Origin: Acetobacter aceti NBRC 14818
GTDB taxonomy: Bacteria > Pseudomonadota > Alphaproteobacteria > Acetobacterales > Acetobacteraceae
Assembly: GCF_000193495.2 (NCBI RefSeq)
Contig: NZ_AP023410.1
Location: forward strand, 62,001-126,000
Length of the DNA: 64,000 bases
Direction of reading: 5' to 3'
Position 1 is the first letter of the stretch; every line of letters begins with the position of its first letter. Below are positions 23,605 through 33,244 of this stretch, piece by piece. Below the pieces are notes generated by a model. It did no database searches, was not told the origin of the DNA, and saw nothing but the letters and a program-made list of their open reading frames with translations. A program made the position numbers and the translations under genes.

Positions 23605-25188
23605 TTAACGCGCTGTTTCCGGCACCACAGAAGCCTGAGCTGGTCCTGTTAGATCCGCATCAGTGCTGTGCGTCGCTACCGGAACATCGCCAACCGGTTT
23701 TGGCGTATGCAAGCCTTCATACTGCAAGGGCTTGAAAGGCCGGATCTGCTTGAGGGCTGGGAGATCCTGCGCCGACCAGCCGCCGCCGAGAGCGCCAATA
23801 AGAGCCACCACAGACTGCCGCTGACGGGTCTTCACAGCCACGAGGCTGACGCGGGCGACCAGTGCTGCCTGTTGCGCCACGACCACATCGAGATAGTTGG
23901 TCAGGCCGCCGGTATAAAGCTGCATGGTCATTGTCTGCGTGCGAAGCGCCGCATCCACCGCTCTGGTCTGCTGATCCGTTTCCGTGCGGAGACGGTTCGT
24001 GTTGGTCAGGCCATCTTCCACTTCCTGAAAGGCGGACAGGACCGTCGAACGATAGTTTTCTTCGGACTGGCGATATTGCGACCAGGAACGTTGCAGTTCA
24101 GCACGACGCAAACCGCCCTGAAACAGCGGAAGGATGGCCTGCGCGCCGAACTGGTACATGGAGTTCGACAGGGATGCGAGGTCGAAGCCGTTATCCATGA
24201 AACCGGTCATCGCGTTGAACGTGACGTGCGGATAAAAGGCCGCGCGAGACACGCCAATGGCGCGATTGGCCTGCGCCATAGCCCGCTCCGAAGCGGCAAT
24301 GTCCGGACGACGCTCAAGCAGCGTGGAAGGCAGGCCCGACGATGGGTGAATATCGGACAGGGCGATCCTGTCCCGTGGTGCAATATGGAAAGACGCGGGC
24401 GCCATATTCACCAGAACGGCGATGGCGTGTTCCATCACATCCCGGCGCGCCCGGATATCGGTTTCTTCCGCCTGCGTTGAGGCAAGCTGGGCTTCGGCGC
24501 GTGATACATCCAGACCGGCAGCGATCGCGCCCGCCAGACGCATATGGGTGATCTGCACGGCCAGCTGGTAATAGCGGATGGAATCCTTGTAGACGGCGTC
24601 CTGCGCATCAAGCCCACGCAGCGCGATGTAGTCGGACGCAAGCTCCGTCGTCAGACTGAGGCGTGCGACAGCGTATTCCGCTGCATTCTGCTGGGCTGAC
24701 TGCTTGGCGATCAGAGTCCGGTTTCGGATGGCGTTCCAGAAGTCCGGCTCCCAGGTCGCCGCCGCATGATACTGCTCGGAGGACATGTAGACAGGGCCGG
24801 TCGCGCCACCACCACGCCACAGCCTTTTTCTTGAGCTCTTGTCCTTGTCGCCACTCGCTCCGCCTATGAGTTGCGGATACAGGTGAGAGGCGACCTGCGC
24901 CGCCACGTCACGGGACTGGGTGAAGTTTTCGGCGGCAGCCTGAAGGTCCGGATTGGCAGCCAGCATCCTCTCTTCCAGTTGATCGAGTTCCGGGTCTCCG
25001 AAATCACGCCACCAGTCGGATCGGGGCGCACCATCATCCGGCTGCCCGTAATGCATCACGCCCTGACCTTCCCACTGGGCCGGATAGACCAGTTTTGTGG
25101 GTGCATAGCGCGGCGCCATATCACATCCCGCAAGAGCCGATGTCGCCAGAAAGAGAAGAGCGAAGTGACAGGAAAAGGAACGCCTCAT
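23605..25188 (-). CDS. RND efflux outer-membrane lipoprotein (NodT/OprM family)
   Basis: The 527-residue outer-membrane channel of a tripartite efflux pump. A lipoprotein signal with lipobox LAGC (residues about 19-22) starts it. Two TolC-type repeats follow, each with coiled helices; the conserved LLERRPDIAASERAMAQANRAIG near residue 290 marks the second repeat. AFQEVEDGLTN near 395 and TGGLTNYLDVV near 430 are also family signatures. The tail after residue 490 is Pro/Ala/Thr-rich and unusual but not damaging. Its ATG overlaps the adaptor stop by 4 bases. Confidence 0.92.
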   Translation of the reverse strand: MRRSFSCHFALLFLATSALAGCDMAPRYAPTKLVYPAQWEGQGVMHYGQPDDGAPRSDWWRDFGDPELDQLEERMLAANPDLQAAAENFTQSRDVAAQVASHLYPQLIGGASGDKDKSSRKRLWRGGGATGPVYMSSEQYHAAATWEPDFWNAIRNRTLIAKQSAQQNAAEYAVARLSLTTELASDYIALRGLDAQDAVYKDSIRYYQLAVQITHMRLAGAIAAGLDVSRAEAQLASTQAEETDIRARRDVMEHAIAVLVNMAPASFHIAPRDRIALSDIHPSSGLPSTLLERRPDIAASERAMAQANRAIGVSRAAFYPHVTFNAMTGFMDNGFDLASLSNSMYQFGAQAILPLFQGGLRRAELQRSWSQYRQSEENYRSTVLSAFQEVEDGLTNTNRLRTETDQQTRAVDAALRTQTMTMQLYTGGLTNYLDVVVAQQAALVARVSLVAVKTRQRQSVVALIGALGGGWSAQDLPALKQIRPFKPLQYEGLHTPKPVGDVPVATHSTDADLTGPAQASVVPETAR

Positions 25189-26453
25189 TCGCGACCGCCT
25201 GCTTCTGCCGATGGTCTGTTGTCTTCCGGCATGGCCCGCACATCATCATTCTGCGACTGTGTGGCCGGTTTTTTCGGCGGTGTGGATGGCATGTTGTATC
25301 CACGTGTTCCCGGCACGATGCGGACCTTGTCTCCATCCAGCAGACCTGCGGACGGGTTGTTGATGATCCGGTCGGAACGGTTGATACCCGACAGCACCTG
25401 CACGGTCGTCCCGAGCACGGTGCCCACCTTGATCGGCACCAGATGCACATGATCGGTTGGATCAACCACAGCCACCTGCATGCCTTCGGCCCGGAAAATC
25501 AGCGCGCCCTGCGGCAGGATCAGGATGTTGGCGTCACCCGGCGCTTCAAAGTGCGCTGTGGCGAATGAGTCAGGCCACAGTTCCCCAAGAGGATTATCAA
25601 CCATCAGCTCCGTGTTGACGGTGCGGGTGTTGGGGTTGAACGCAGCAGCCGTCGCGACATAGCGCGCCTTGAAGGTCCGGCCGGGAAACTGCGGAACACT
25701 CAATGTTGCAGTGAGGGCAGGGCTGATGATGTAGGCATAATCCTGCGGCACGGAGACGAAGATACGCATAGCGTGGATATCGGCCACGCTGAACAGCTCC
25801 GTCGCATTGCCGCGTGCGCCGACATCGCCCCGGCCAGCATTCACATAGTCACCGACATCCGCCATACGGGCCGTCACGACACCGTCGAAAGGCGCCACGA
25901 TCTTCTTGAACCCTTCAAGGGCCTGATAGCGCTCCATCTCATGGCGGGCGGCTTCAACCTGAGCCTTCTCAGCCTCGGCGTTGGCAGCTTGCACATCGAC
26001 TTCCTGCTGGGACACAGCCTGTGTGCCTTCCAGCGCCTTCCAGCGTTTGGAGGTGATCTGGGCAAGCTTGTAGCGAGCGACCGCCACGTCCAGATTGGCC
26101 TTGGCCGCAGCATACTGGGCATCCAGTCCCGGCGTCTCGATTTCCGCCAGAACATCGCCGGTCTTCACATGCGCGCCGATGTCCTTGTACCACATCTTCA
26201 CGTAACCGGAGACCTGCGCGTAAATCGGCGCCAGATACCAGGCCGAGATGTTGGCCGGAAGATCAAGGTTGAGGTGATCCGGGCCCGGCTGGGCCGTTAT
26301 GACCTGCACCTGCGGAATGGCGTTTTCCGTCGTCTCCCGGGCAAGGTTGTCATAGTGCATGTTGCGCTGGAAGATGCCCCACCCCGCCAGAACGATGGCG
26401 AGAATGATGACAAGGATCAGCACGAGGCGTCCGCGTGAAGTCTGGGCGCTCAT
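25185..26453 (-). CDS. RND efflux periplasmic adaptor (membrane fusion protein)
   Basis: The 422-residue adaptor links the inner-membrane pump to the outer-membrane channel. It starts at 26453 (MSAQTSRGRLVLILV) with one N-terminal membrane helix. A lipoyl/barrel-sandwich half (YAQVSGYVKMWYKDIGAHVKTGD), an alpha-hairpin with Gln/Ala/Glu-rich coiled coil (EVDVQAANAEAEKAQVEAAR) and the second half-motif IVAPFDGVVTARMADVGDYV follow in the normal order. A Pro/Asn-rich tail of about 45 residues ends it. The ATG overlaps the permease stop by 4 bases. Confidence 0.93.
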   Translation of the reverse strand: MSAQTSRGRLVLILVIILAIVLAGWGIFQRNMHYDNLARETTENAIPQVQVITAQPGPDHLNLDLPANISAWYLAPIYAQVSGYVKMWYKDIGAHVKTGDVLAEIETPGLDAQYAAAKANLDVAVARYKLAQITSKRWKALEGTQAVSQQEVDVQAANAEAEKAQVEAARHEMERYQALEGFKKIVAPFDGVVTARMADVGDYVNAGRGDVGARGNATELFSVADIHAMRIFVSVPQDYAYIISPALTATLSVPQFPGRTFKARYVATAAAFNPNTRTVNTELMVDNPLGELWPDSFATAHFEAPGDANILILPQGALIFRAEGMQVAVVDPTDHVHLVPIKVGTVLGTTVQVLSGINRSDRIINNPSAGLLDGDKVRIVPGTRGYNMPSTPPKKPATQSQNDDVRAMPEDNRPSAEAGGRE

Positions 26454-29400
26454 GCGGTTTCTCCTTCCGGGTGTGACATCTGTTTTGCATGACGGCGTGA
26501 ATGAATGGCGGCGAAAACACACGGTACGAAGATCAGCGTCGAGATTGTCGCGACAATCAGCCCTCCCATCACAGCGCGTCCGAGCGGAGCATTCTGGGAG
26601 TTGCTCGTCGCCATGGGCAGCATGCCAACGATCATGGCGGAGGCCGTCATCAACACAGGACGGATGCGCTCGAACCCGGCATCGACTGCTGCTTTCACCG
26701 CATCGCCGTGACGCGTCAGTTCGTCACGCGCAAATGACACGACCAGAATGGAGTTCGCGGTCGCGGTGCCCATGCACATGATCGCACCTGTCAGAGCGGG
26801 AACGGACAGGGCCGTGTGGGTCAGGAATAGCGACCACGCGATGCCCGCCAGCGCGCCGGGGAGGGCGGTGATGATGATGAACGGATCAAGCCACGACTGG
26901 AAGTTGACGACAATCACCAGATAGACAAGCAGGATCGACATGGCGAGCCCGCCGATCAGCTGGATATAGGCCGCGTTCATCGTCACGCCCTGACCGTTCA
27001 CGGTCATGGAGGAGCCATGCGGAAGCCGCTCCTGCTCCTGCTCGACAATACGGTCTACCTGCTTGGCGACACGACCGAGATCCAGTCCCTCGTTGGAGGC
27101 GTAGATGTCAAAGACCGGCATGATGTTGTAGTGCGCGATCTCTCCGGGCGTGCCGGTCTGCTGAATCTCGCTGAGACCACCCAGAATCTGCGGAGGCACA
27201 CCTGTCGGATTGCCATCGCCCTTGTCGATCGGGGTCAGTTCCAGATCATTCAGGGTCTGGAGGAAGTGGGCCGGGGTCTGGATGTCGATCAGATGCGAGA
27301 CGCCAGTCTTCGGATCGAGCCAGTAAACCTGTCCGACCTGTGAGCTGCCCGACAGCGAGACCAGCATGTTGTTGGTGACATTCGCTTCCGTAATCCCGGT
27401 TCCCAGCGCGAAGCTGCGTCGTGCGTTGACCAGCAGGGTCGGCGTGGTCATCGGCTGCTGAATGGAAATGTCCGTCAGGCCCGGCACATGCCGCAGGCGG
27501 GCGGCGAGATGATTGGCGAAGGCAAAATTTTCTTTCAGATTGCGTCCGACAATCTGCACGTCCAGCGGCGCGGGTGCACCGAAATTTAGGATTTTCGCCG
27601 TCAGATCGGCAGGCTGGAAGGTGATCTGCGTGCCGGGGAAGGCGTGGCTCAACCCTTTCCGCAGGATCTGCCTGTATTCCGCAACTGGTGACTCTTCATT
27701 CTTGAGTGTGATCGTCAGATCGCAATCCTGCGTGCCGACGGTCGGCGTGGGGATGAAGGCCTGATTGAGCGGACTGAAAGGCAGGCCGCAGTTATCGACG
27801 ATCGTCTCGATCTGTCCCGGTAGCAGGCGGCCGATCTCATCGTTGATCAGCTGCGCGATCTTGCCGGATTCTTCAATACGCGTTCCGAGCGGGGCACGCA
27901 TATGCATGGCGAGAGAGTTCGATTTGATCTCGGGGAAGAAGTCTTGTCCGACGAAAAACAGCAGCCCGAGCGATGACAGCGCAGCGACGAGAAAGCCGCC
28001 GATAAAGGAAGCACGAATGTTCTGGAGACCTGCCAGCATGTCGCGATAGGCGTGCCGGAACCGTTCGAACTTCTCTTCAAACCCGCGCTGGAACCGACCG
28101 AAGAAGGATTTCGGCTCTCCTGCTCCATGCCCGTGACCAGCGGCGACCTGAGCCGCCAGCATGTATTTGGCCATGGTGGGGACAAGCGTTCGGGACAGGA
28201 TGAAAGAGGCGATCATCGCGAAGATGATGGCTTCAGCCATCGGCATGAACAGCCATCCGGCGACACCGCTGAGCTGGAAGAGCGGCATCCAGACGATACA
28301 GATGCACAGCGTGGAGACAAAAGTGGCGATGACGATCTGGTTTGCGGCATCAATGATGGCCGTTTCCAGATCCTTGTCCATGGCCAGATGCGCGTCGATA
28401 TTTTCGATCATGACCGTCGCGTCATCGACGAGAATACCGACGGCCAGAGCCAGACCACCGAGCGTCATGACGTTGATGGTCTGACCGGCCCAGCCCAGCG
28501 CGATGATCGAACACAGCATCGCCAGCGGAATGGAGGTTGCGATGATGACGGTAGATCGCCACGAGCCGAGGAACAGCAGCACGACCAGCCCTGTCAGACA
28601 GGCGGCTGTCAGCATTTCCTGCACCACGTCGCGCACGGATTCCTTCACGAATGTGGAGGCATCGTTGATGACGCGGATATCCACGCCGGGAGGCAGTGTT
28701 TTCTCAATCCCAGGCAGGAGCTTCTTGACGCCGGACACAACATTCAGCGTCGAGGCGTCACCGCTCTTCATGATGACGATCAGAACGCCCTGCTGTCCCT
28801 TGACCAGCACGAGATTGGTCTGTGGAGGGCCTCCCTGATGCACCCACGCGACGTCGCGCATATAGACGACAGAGTTTCCGACCTGTTTGATCGGCAGATC
28901 ATTCAGTGAATCGATTTCGCGTGGAGAGGCGTTGGTCTGCACCATCCAGTCAAAAGTGCCGATCTTCTGGTCACCCGCCGGAAGCACGATATTCTGCTTT
29001 CCGAGCGCCGTGGACACATCCACTGGCGAAAGCCCATGCGCGAGCAGCTTGGTCGGATCAAGATCCACCATGACGTTGCCCGGCTGGCCACCATAGGGGT
29101 TTGGAATGGCCGCGCCTGCCACCGACACAAGCGCCGGCCTGATCAGGTTCGAGGACATGTCATAGATTTCGGAAGCCGTCAGATGCGTGGAGGACACCTG
29201 AAGCGTCAGAACCGGAACGGACGAAGCGTTGTAGGTGAGCACCAGCGGCGGGGTGGAGCCCGTCGGCATCTGTTTCAGAACAGTCTGGGAGACCGCGGTG
29301 ATCTGCGTTTGAGCGGCTGAAGCATCTGTTCCGGGCTGGAAGAAGACCTTGACGATGCCGCGTCCGTAATAGGACTGGCTTTCGATATGTTCGATATTAT

Positions 29401-29629
29401 TGACCGTCGCGGTCAGGGCACGTTCATAGTAATAGATGACGCGCCCGGACATGTCTTCCGGCATAAGACCGGTATAGGTCCAGACGACAGCGACCACGGG
29501 TATGCGAATGCTTGGAAAGACGTCTGTTGGCGTCGATACAATAGCACGAAGACCAAAAACCAGGATCAGGATCGATAGAACGACAAAAGTATAAGGACGC
29601 TTCAGTGCGACCAGAACGATCTCATTCAT
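26450..29629 (-). CDS. RND efflux inner-membrane permease
   Basis: A 1059-residue proton-driven RND pump. Twelve membrane helices and two large periplasmic loops are laid out as in AcrB/MdtB. The start MNEIVLVALKRPYTFVVLS is the usual first helix. Helix 4 carries GILVDDATVMIENID, where the Asp pair belongs to the proton relay, and LGWAGQTINVMTLGGLALAVG precedes it. The family of similar pumps in Proteobacteria exports drugs, solvents or metals; the substrate here is not inferable. It is first of three genes with the adaptor and channel. No regulator gene is adjacent. Confidence 0.93.
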   Translation of the reverse strand: MNEIVLVALKRPYTFVVLSILILVFGLRAIVSTPTDVFPSIRIPVVAVVWTYTGLMPEDMSGRVIYYYERALTATVNNIEHIESQSYYGRGIVKVFFQPGTDASAAQTQITAVSQTVLKQMPTGSTPPLVLTYNASSVPVLTLQVSSTHLTASEIYDMSSNLIRPALVSVAGAAIPNPYGGQPGNVMVDLDPTKLLAHGLSPVDVSTALGKQNIVLPAGDQKIGTFDWMVQTNASPREIDSLNDLPIKQVGNSVVYMRDVAWVHQGGPPQTNLVLVKGQQGVLIVIMKSGDASTLNVVSGVKKLLPGIEKTLPPGVDIRVINDASTFVKESVRDVVQEMLTAACLTGLVVLLFLGSWRSTVIIATSIPLAMLCSIIALGWAGQTINVMTLGGLALAVGILVDDATVMIENIDAHLAMDKDLETAIIDAANQIVIATFVSTLCICIVWMPLFQLSGVAGWLFMPMAEAIIFAMIASFILSRTLVPTMAKYMLAAQVAAGHGHGAGEPKSFFGRFQRGFEEKFERFRHAYRDMLAGLQNIRASFIGGFLVAALSSLGLLFFVGQDFFPEIKSNSLAMHMRAPLGTRIEESGKIAQLINDEIGRLLPGQIETIVDNCGLPFSPLNQAFIPTPTVGTQDCDLTITLKNEESPVAEYRQILRKGLSHAFPGTQITFQPADLTAKILNFGAPAPLDVQIVGRNLKENFAFANHLAARLRHVPGLTDISIQQPMTTPTLLVNARRSFALGTGITEANVTNNMLVSLSGSSQVGQVYWLDPKTGVSHLIDIQTPAHFLQTLNDLELTPIDKGDGNPTGVPPQILGGLSEIQQTGTPGEIAHYNIMPVFDIYASNEGLDLGRVAKQVDRIVEQEQERLPHGSSMTVNGQGVTMNAAYIQLIGGLAMSILLVYLVIVVNFQSWLDPFIIITALPGALAGIAWSLFLTHTALSVPALTGAIMCMGTATANSILVVSFARDELTRHGDAVKAAVDAGFERIRPVLMTASAMIVGMLPMATSNSQNAPLGRAVMGGLIVATISTLIFVPCVFAAIHSRRHAKQMSHPEGETA

Positions 29630-30301
29630 GCCGATCCGTTTCCGGTCTGCTCTGAACTGGCTGGAATGTTCATGTGGTCCTCTGTGACAGCCGACACTTC
29701 AGGGTGCCAGTAAATTACTTTTTAGGATGCGTTCCGTGTCTGTCCGCATCTATGTCTGACGTAAAGCCTATAAAAAAGGTTCCTCTTTGTTGTTGCAAGA
29801 GACGTCCCCATTGGAGGAGCGGCTTACTGGCGGGGCTGGGGGGAACAAATGCTTTCTTTGAGCAAGGTGTCTGAACGCAGATGTCTTCATCTCTATAAAC
29901 AACTTTCCTGATGAGCCTGCCGCGGTCTGTCCGATTGAGAGCGGCCAGGAGCGGAAATGAAAAATATTTGTGACAGTCGACATAAACAACGAATAAAAAT
30001 AGTGATAAAAATTCTGAGGTGTTACGGTGCTTTTCGATTCTGTTTTGTAAAGAAGAAATCTGGGGTAAAAATTTTTTATGACCGGCTTTGTGTGGCCTGT
30101 TTCTTCGTAACTATTTGATATTTTTTATTAAAAAATAAACTAAATTTTATAGTGAATTATTTTGGTGAAATTATTATATGCATTTTTTCGTCGTTGTTTA
30201 TTGACCCATCCGAGCGGATGTGTCTCTTATGTGTCCGCACCCTGCGCGGTGTTCGAAAGAAGATGAAAGTCATGCACGCAATGTCAGATCGAATGTGTCG
30301 C
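29630..30301. other. Long AT-rich intergenic region upstream of sulfur cluster 2
   Basis: This region lies between the divergent efflux and cysE clusters and holds both promoters. It becomes strongly AT-rich at 30000-30200. A TATAGT at 30148-30153 could be a -10 hexamer for the rightward transcript, but its -35 partner is poor. Short frames on both strands lack ribosome binding sites and recognisable content, so I call no gene here. Confidence 0.45.
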
Positions 30302-30383
30302 GTGACCCGATGTCGGGTCACCAACGTTAGCGCCCCAAAGGGCGTTCTTCACTCCCGATAACCGACAGAAATCTGTCGGTCGG
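30302..30383 (+). promoter_or_regulatory. Three consecutive hairpins in the cysE-cluster leader
   Basis: GTGACCCGA pairs with TCGGGTCAC (30302-30321, 2-base loop). CGCCC pairs with GGGCG over CAAA (30331-30344). CCGA/ACCGACAG pairs with CTGTCGGT/CGG over AAAT (30355-30383). The array ends 29 bases before the ATG of the small protein at 30412. The density of stable stems in a sulfur-gene leader suggests an attenuator or ligand-sensing RNA. It does not match the SAM-II, SAM-alpha or cobalamin consensus patterns that I can recall. Confidence 0.55.
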
Positions 30384-30411
30384 CCAATACTGGTCTGAAA
30401 GGCAGATTGCC

Positions 30412-30630
30412 ATGTATGAATCTCATGCCGTTGAATCCGATGGGGTTTTTCTCGGCGCCATCATTCTGGATGTGAACAGAACCTCACATCGTTTCTATGC
30501 GACGCACGACAGTGTTCGCGCTCTCCACAATCAAACTCTCAACGAACGACGCGAACTGGTGCGTCGGGCGGTCACGCAGTTTCAGCGTTCAGCGCGGAAC
30601 GGAGGTGATCATGCTCACCACACACGCTGA
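30412..30630 (+). CDS. Small protein of sulfur cluster, translationally coupled to cysE (72 aa)
   Basis: A 72-residue soluble protein with no recognised family name. Its ATG is preceded by AAAGGCAG. The stretch GVFLGAIILDVNRTSHRFYATHDSVRAL has the look of a small folded beta-alpha domain, and the rest is Arg-rich. The gene overlaps the start of cysE by 20 bases, and the strong cysE ribosome binding site lies inside it. Position resembles that of small proteins such as OscA, found before sulfate-binding genes in pseudomonads, but the sequence is not the same family as far as I can tell. Base composition is normal. Confidence 0.6.
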   Translation: MYESHAVESDGVFLGAIILDVNRTSHRFYATHDSVRALHNQTLNERRELVRRAVTQFQRSARNGGDHAHHTR

Positions 30631-31498
30631 CTTCATCGAGAGAGAAGCGCCCGTCCGGCATGAACGGCTTCTGTCGGAGATACATCGGAGTGGCCGGTCT
30701 GCCGGAGCAGAAGATGTTGCCGATCTCTGGCGGACAATGCGCAAGGAAGCCCGTCTCAACGCCGATATGGTCCTGATAGGGCTGATCCGAAGCTGCATTC
30801 TTGATCAGCAGGATCTGGCGGGAGGGCTGGCGCGTCTCCTCTCCTCCAAATTCGCGGGGGAGATGGTGCCCGCCCAAGTTCTCGAAGCCCTGATGCGAGA
30901 CTTTTTCCTGACATGGCCGGATGCCGTTGAAACAGCAGCATCAGACCTGCGTTCAATACGGGAAAGAGATCCCGCTGCCGTCGATCACATTACGCCGTTT
31001 CTCTTTTTTAAGGGTTTTCAGGCCGTTCAGGCGCATCGTGTCGCGCACTGGTTATGGCAGGACGATCGGAAATTTCTGGCGCGTTATATTCAGGGCAGGG
31101 CATCAGAACTCTTTGCTGTGGATATCCATCCTGCCGCACGGCTCGGAAAAAGAATCATGTTCGATCATGGTACTGGCATTGTGGTGGGTGAAAGCGCTGT
31201 GGTGGTGGACGATGTCGCGCTTCTGCAGAATGTCACACTGGGCGGGACGGGCAAGGAAGGAGGAGATCGGCATCCGAAAGTGCGTCGCGGCGCACTGATT
31301 GGAACCGGCGCAAAAGTGCTGGGCAATATCGAGATCGGTGAAGGCGCCAAAATAGGCGCAGGGGCGATCGTTCTGAAATCTGTTGAACCGTATACGACCG
31401 TTGTCGGCAATCCAGCCCGGCCCGTTGGGAAGAGGCACACCGGATTACCTTCACTGACAATGGATCAGTCTCTTCCTGTGGTGGATTATGTGATCTGA
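30611..31498 (+). CDS. cysE: Serine O-acetyltransferase
   Basis: CysE (295 residues) acetylates L-serine with acetyl-CoA, the first committed step to cysteine. The ATG at 30611 has the near-perfect GGAGGTGATC in front of it; longer frames are ignored for this reason. An N-terminal helical domain (about residues 20-150) precedes the left-handed beta-helix of hexapeptide repeats (FDHGTGIVVGESAVVVDDV, LIGTGAKVLGNIEIGEGAKIGAGA). Catalytic His lies in MFDHGTG and the second His-bearing loop in KEGGDRHPKV. It is followed by a porin and a sulfate-binding protein, so the cluster couples sulfate capture to cysteine synthesis. Confidence 0.93.
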   Translation: MLTTHADFIEREAPVRHERLLSEIHRSGRSAGAEDVADLWRTMRKEARLNADMVLIGLIRSCILDQQDLAGGLARLLSSKFAGEMVPAQVLEALMRDFFLTWPDAVETAASDLRSIRERDPAAVDHITPFLFFKGFQAVQAHRVAHWLWQDDRKFLARYIQGRASELFAVDIHPAARLGKRIMFDHGTGIVVGESAVVVDDVALLQNVTLGGTGKEGGDRHPKVRRGALIGTGAKVLGNIEIGEGAKIGAGAIVLKSVEPYTTVVGNPARPVGKRHTGLPSLTMDQSLPVVDYVI

Positions 31499-31569
31499 AC
31501 GAATACATGATCCTTTTTCTCTAATATACACACAAATACTGCTGTTTCTTTCAAGTGACCGGGCCTTCC

Positions 31570-33228
31570 ATGAATACGACACTTCGCCGGACATTGTTTC
31601 TGGCTACACCGTTTCTCGTGTCCTCTCTCCCGCATTACGCGGAAGCACGCTCTACCGACCCTGAAGTGCTTGAGCTTCGCCGTGAGCTCGCCGCCATGAG
31701 GCAGGAAATGGCGGCCATGCGTCATGACATCCGCGTGCAGGCAGCCGGTAATCACACGCGCGCCAACACCGAAAACGACAGCACAACTCGCCACCGTCGC
31801 CACGATACCCGTCTGGCAAGTGCAGGTCCCGAGGAAGTAAAGCCGGTTTTCTCTCAGGCTGAGGCGCGCGCCAATGGACCGCGTTCCCCCGCCGAAAGCC
31901 GGATTGCCCTTCCGGAAGGGCCCGCCCAGTCCTGGGCTGATTTCAAGGCTGCCAATGCCAAGAGTGAGGTCATGCAGATTGGGGGCATGAAAATCGGGTT
32001 TCCGAAAGGGCGACCGACCATTGCCTCTGAAGATGGTTCATACGCCTTTTCTGTCGGCATGCTTGCTCAGGAAGATTTCGGTGGTTTTCTTGGCGCAGGT
32101 CCGAGAGGGAATGAAGCCAAGGGAAACTTTAACAGCTTCACCCAGAATGCCCGTCGTCTGCGGCTCTATTTTTCCTGGCGCTACAAGGACTGGGTCGTCA
32201 ACGTGACGCCAGACTTCGGTTCCAGTTCCGTTGATGGCACCGTCGGTCTGTTTGAAGCGAACCTGAATTATACCGGCCTGAGAAACACAACCCTGACAGT
32301 AGGTTATTTCCAGCCTCGCATGGCAGAGGAAAATGCCGAGCGTCCGGGGGCGTTCGAATTTCTCGAGCGTCCAACCATCGTCGATCTGGTGCGTAACATT
32401 GCGGGTGGCGTGGCGCGTTTCAGCGTAGGTGGTGAGCATTGGGAAAAACGCTGGCTGGCGGCAGCCTATTTCACGGGACAGAAATTTGGTGATCGGAACA
32501 AGGATACGACCATCACCGACAGCCAGACCGGTGGTGTCGCCCGTATCGCCGGTCGTCCTTATGTGAGCAAGGACATTGACGTCCATGTTGGCGCGGGCGC
32601 GACGGCGGCCTTCAAGCTCAATGAGAATTCTTCAGGTCGTAACTATACTTTCAATGACAATATGGAAGTTCCTCTTGGTGAGACTTCCCTACTGACATCC
32701 GGTGCGCTCAAGGATGTGTCGCAGATATGGGCGGCAGGACCGCAGCTGGCTTTCCGTTGGAAAAACCTTCTGCTGAAAAGCGAATATTACCATATCGGCG
32801 TTTCTCGCGGGAACCAGCCCGCAGGCAGCAACCTGCCTTCTCTCGGGTTCGACGGCTGGTATGTGGCCGCCAACTACACAATCTTTGGACACCCACGCGC
32901 CTATAATCCGAAGATGGCTGCGTTTACTTCGCCCGGCGTCGAATATGACTTCGATCCGGCCCACAATCACTGGGGCGCATTGGAAGTCAGTGGTCGCTGG
33001 AGTGTGACTGATCTTGGCGATGTCGTCAGTCAGGGCGGAACAGGCGTCAACGGTAACCAGCAGACCGTGTGGCAGGCTGGTTTCAACTGGTATCCCAATC
33101 AGCATATCAAATTCATGGTCGATTATGCCCACTACATCGTCTCCCGCTCAAAAGGTGTGAGTGGCGGCGTCAATGTCCTCGGGCGTGATGGCAATGCCAT
33201 CGTAGCCAGGGCCCAGGCGGCATTCTAA
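31570..33228 (+). CDS. Outer-membrane porin of the OprO/OprP (phosphate-selective) family
   Basis: A 552-residue outer-membrane porin. The ATG at 31570 gives a signal peptide (cleavage near HYAEA-R). The first mature part is a coiled coil (LRRELAAMRQEMAAMR, residues about 35-55), then a linker and a 16-strand barrel with alternating aromatic strands such as LRLYFSWRYKDW and VVNVTPDFG. It ends in Phe, as outer-membrane barrels do. OprP-type porins are anion-selective. Because it lies between cysE and a sulfate-binding protein, passage of sulfate or organosulfonates is more likely than phosphate here; this is inference from context. Confidence 0.87.
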   Translation: MNTTLRRTLFLATPFLVSSLPHYAEARSTDPEVLELRRELAAMRQEMAAMRHDIRVQAAGNHTRANTENDSTTRHRRHDTRLASAGPEEVKPVFSQAEARANGPRSPAESRIALPEGPAQSWADFKAANAKSEVMQIGGMKIGFPKGRPTIASEDGSYAFSVGMLAQEDFGGFLGAGPRGNEAKGNFNSFTQNARRLRLYFSWRYKDWVVNVTPDFGSSSVDGTVGLFEANLNYTGLRNTTLTVGYFQPRMAEENAERPGAFEFLERPTIVDLVRNIAGGVARFSVGGEHWEKRWLAAAYFTGQKFGDRNKDTTITDSQTGGVARIAGRPYVSKDIDVHVGAGATAAFKLNENSSGRNYTFNDNMEVPLGETSLLTSGALKDVSQIWAAGPQLAFRWKNLLLKSEYYHIGVSRGNQPAGSNLPSLGFDGWYVAANYTIFGHPRAYNPKMAAFTSPGVEYDFDPAHNHWGALEVSGRWSVTDLGDVVSQGGTGVNGNQQTVWQAGFNWYPNQHIKFMVDYAHYIVSRSKGVSGGVNVLGRDGNAIVARAQAAF

Positions 33229-33244
33229 GCAAAAAGAACAGGAA

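Noticed and set aside
30152-30361. 69-codon frame in the cysE-cluster leader
   Set aside because: It begins in AT-rich DNA without a ribosome site and runs through the hairpin array; its Met/Cys/Arg-rich product looks non-coding.
30302-30383. SAM-type riboswitch
   Set aside because: The stems do not show the conserved pseudoknot or sequence blocks of SAM-I, SAM-II or SAM-alpha elements as I know them; kept only as an unnamed structured leader.
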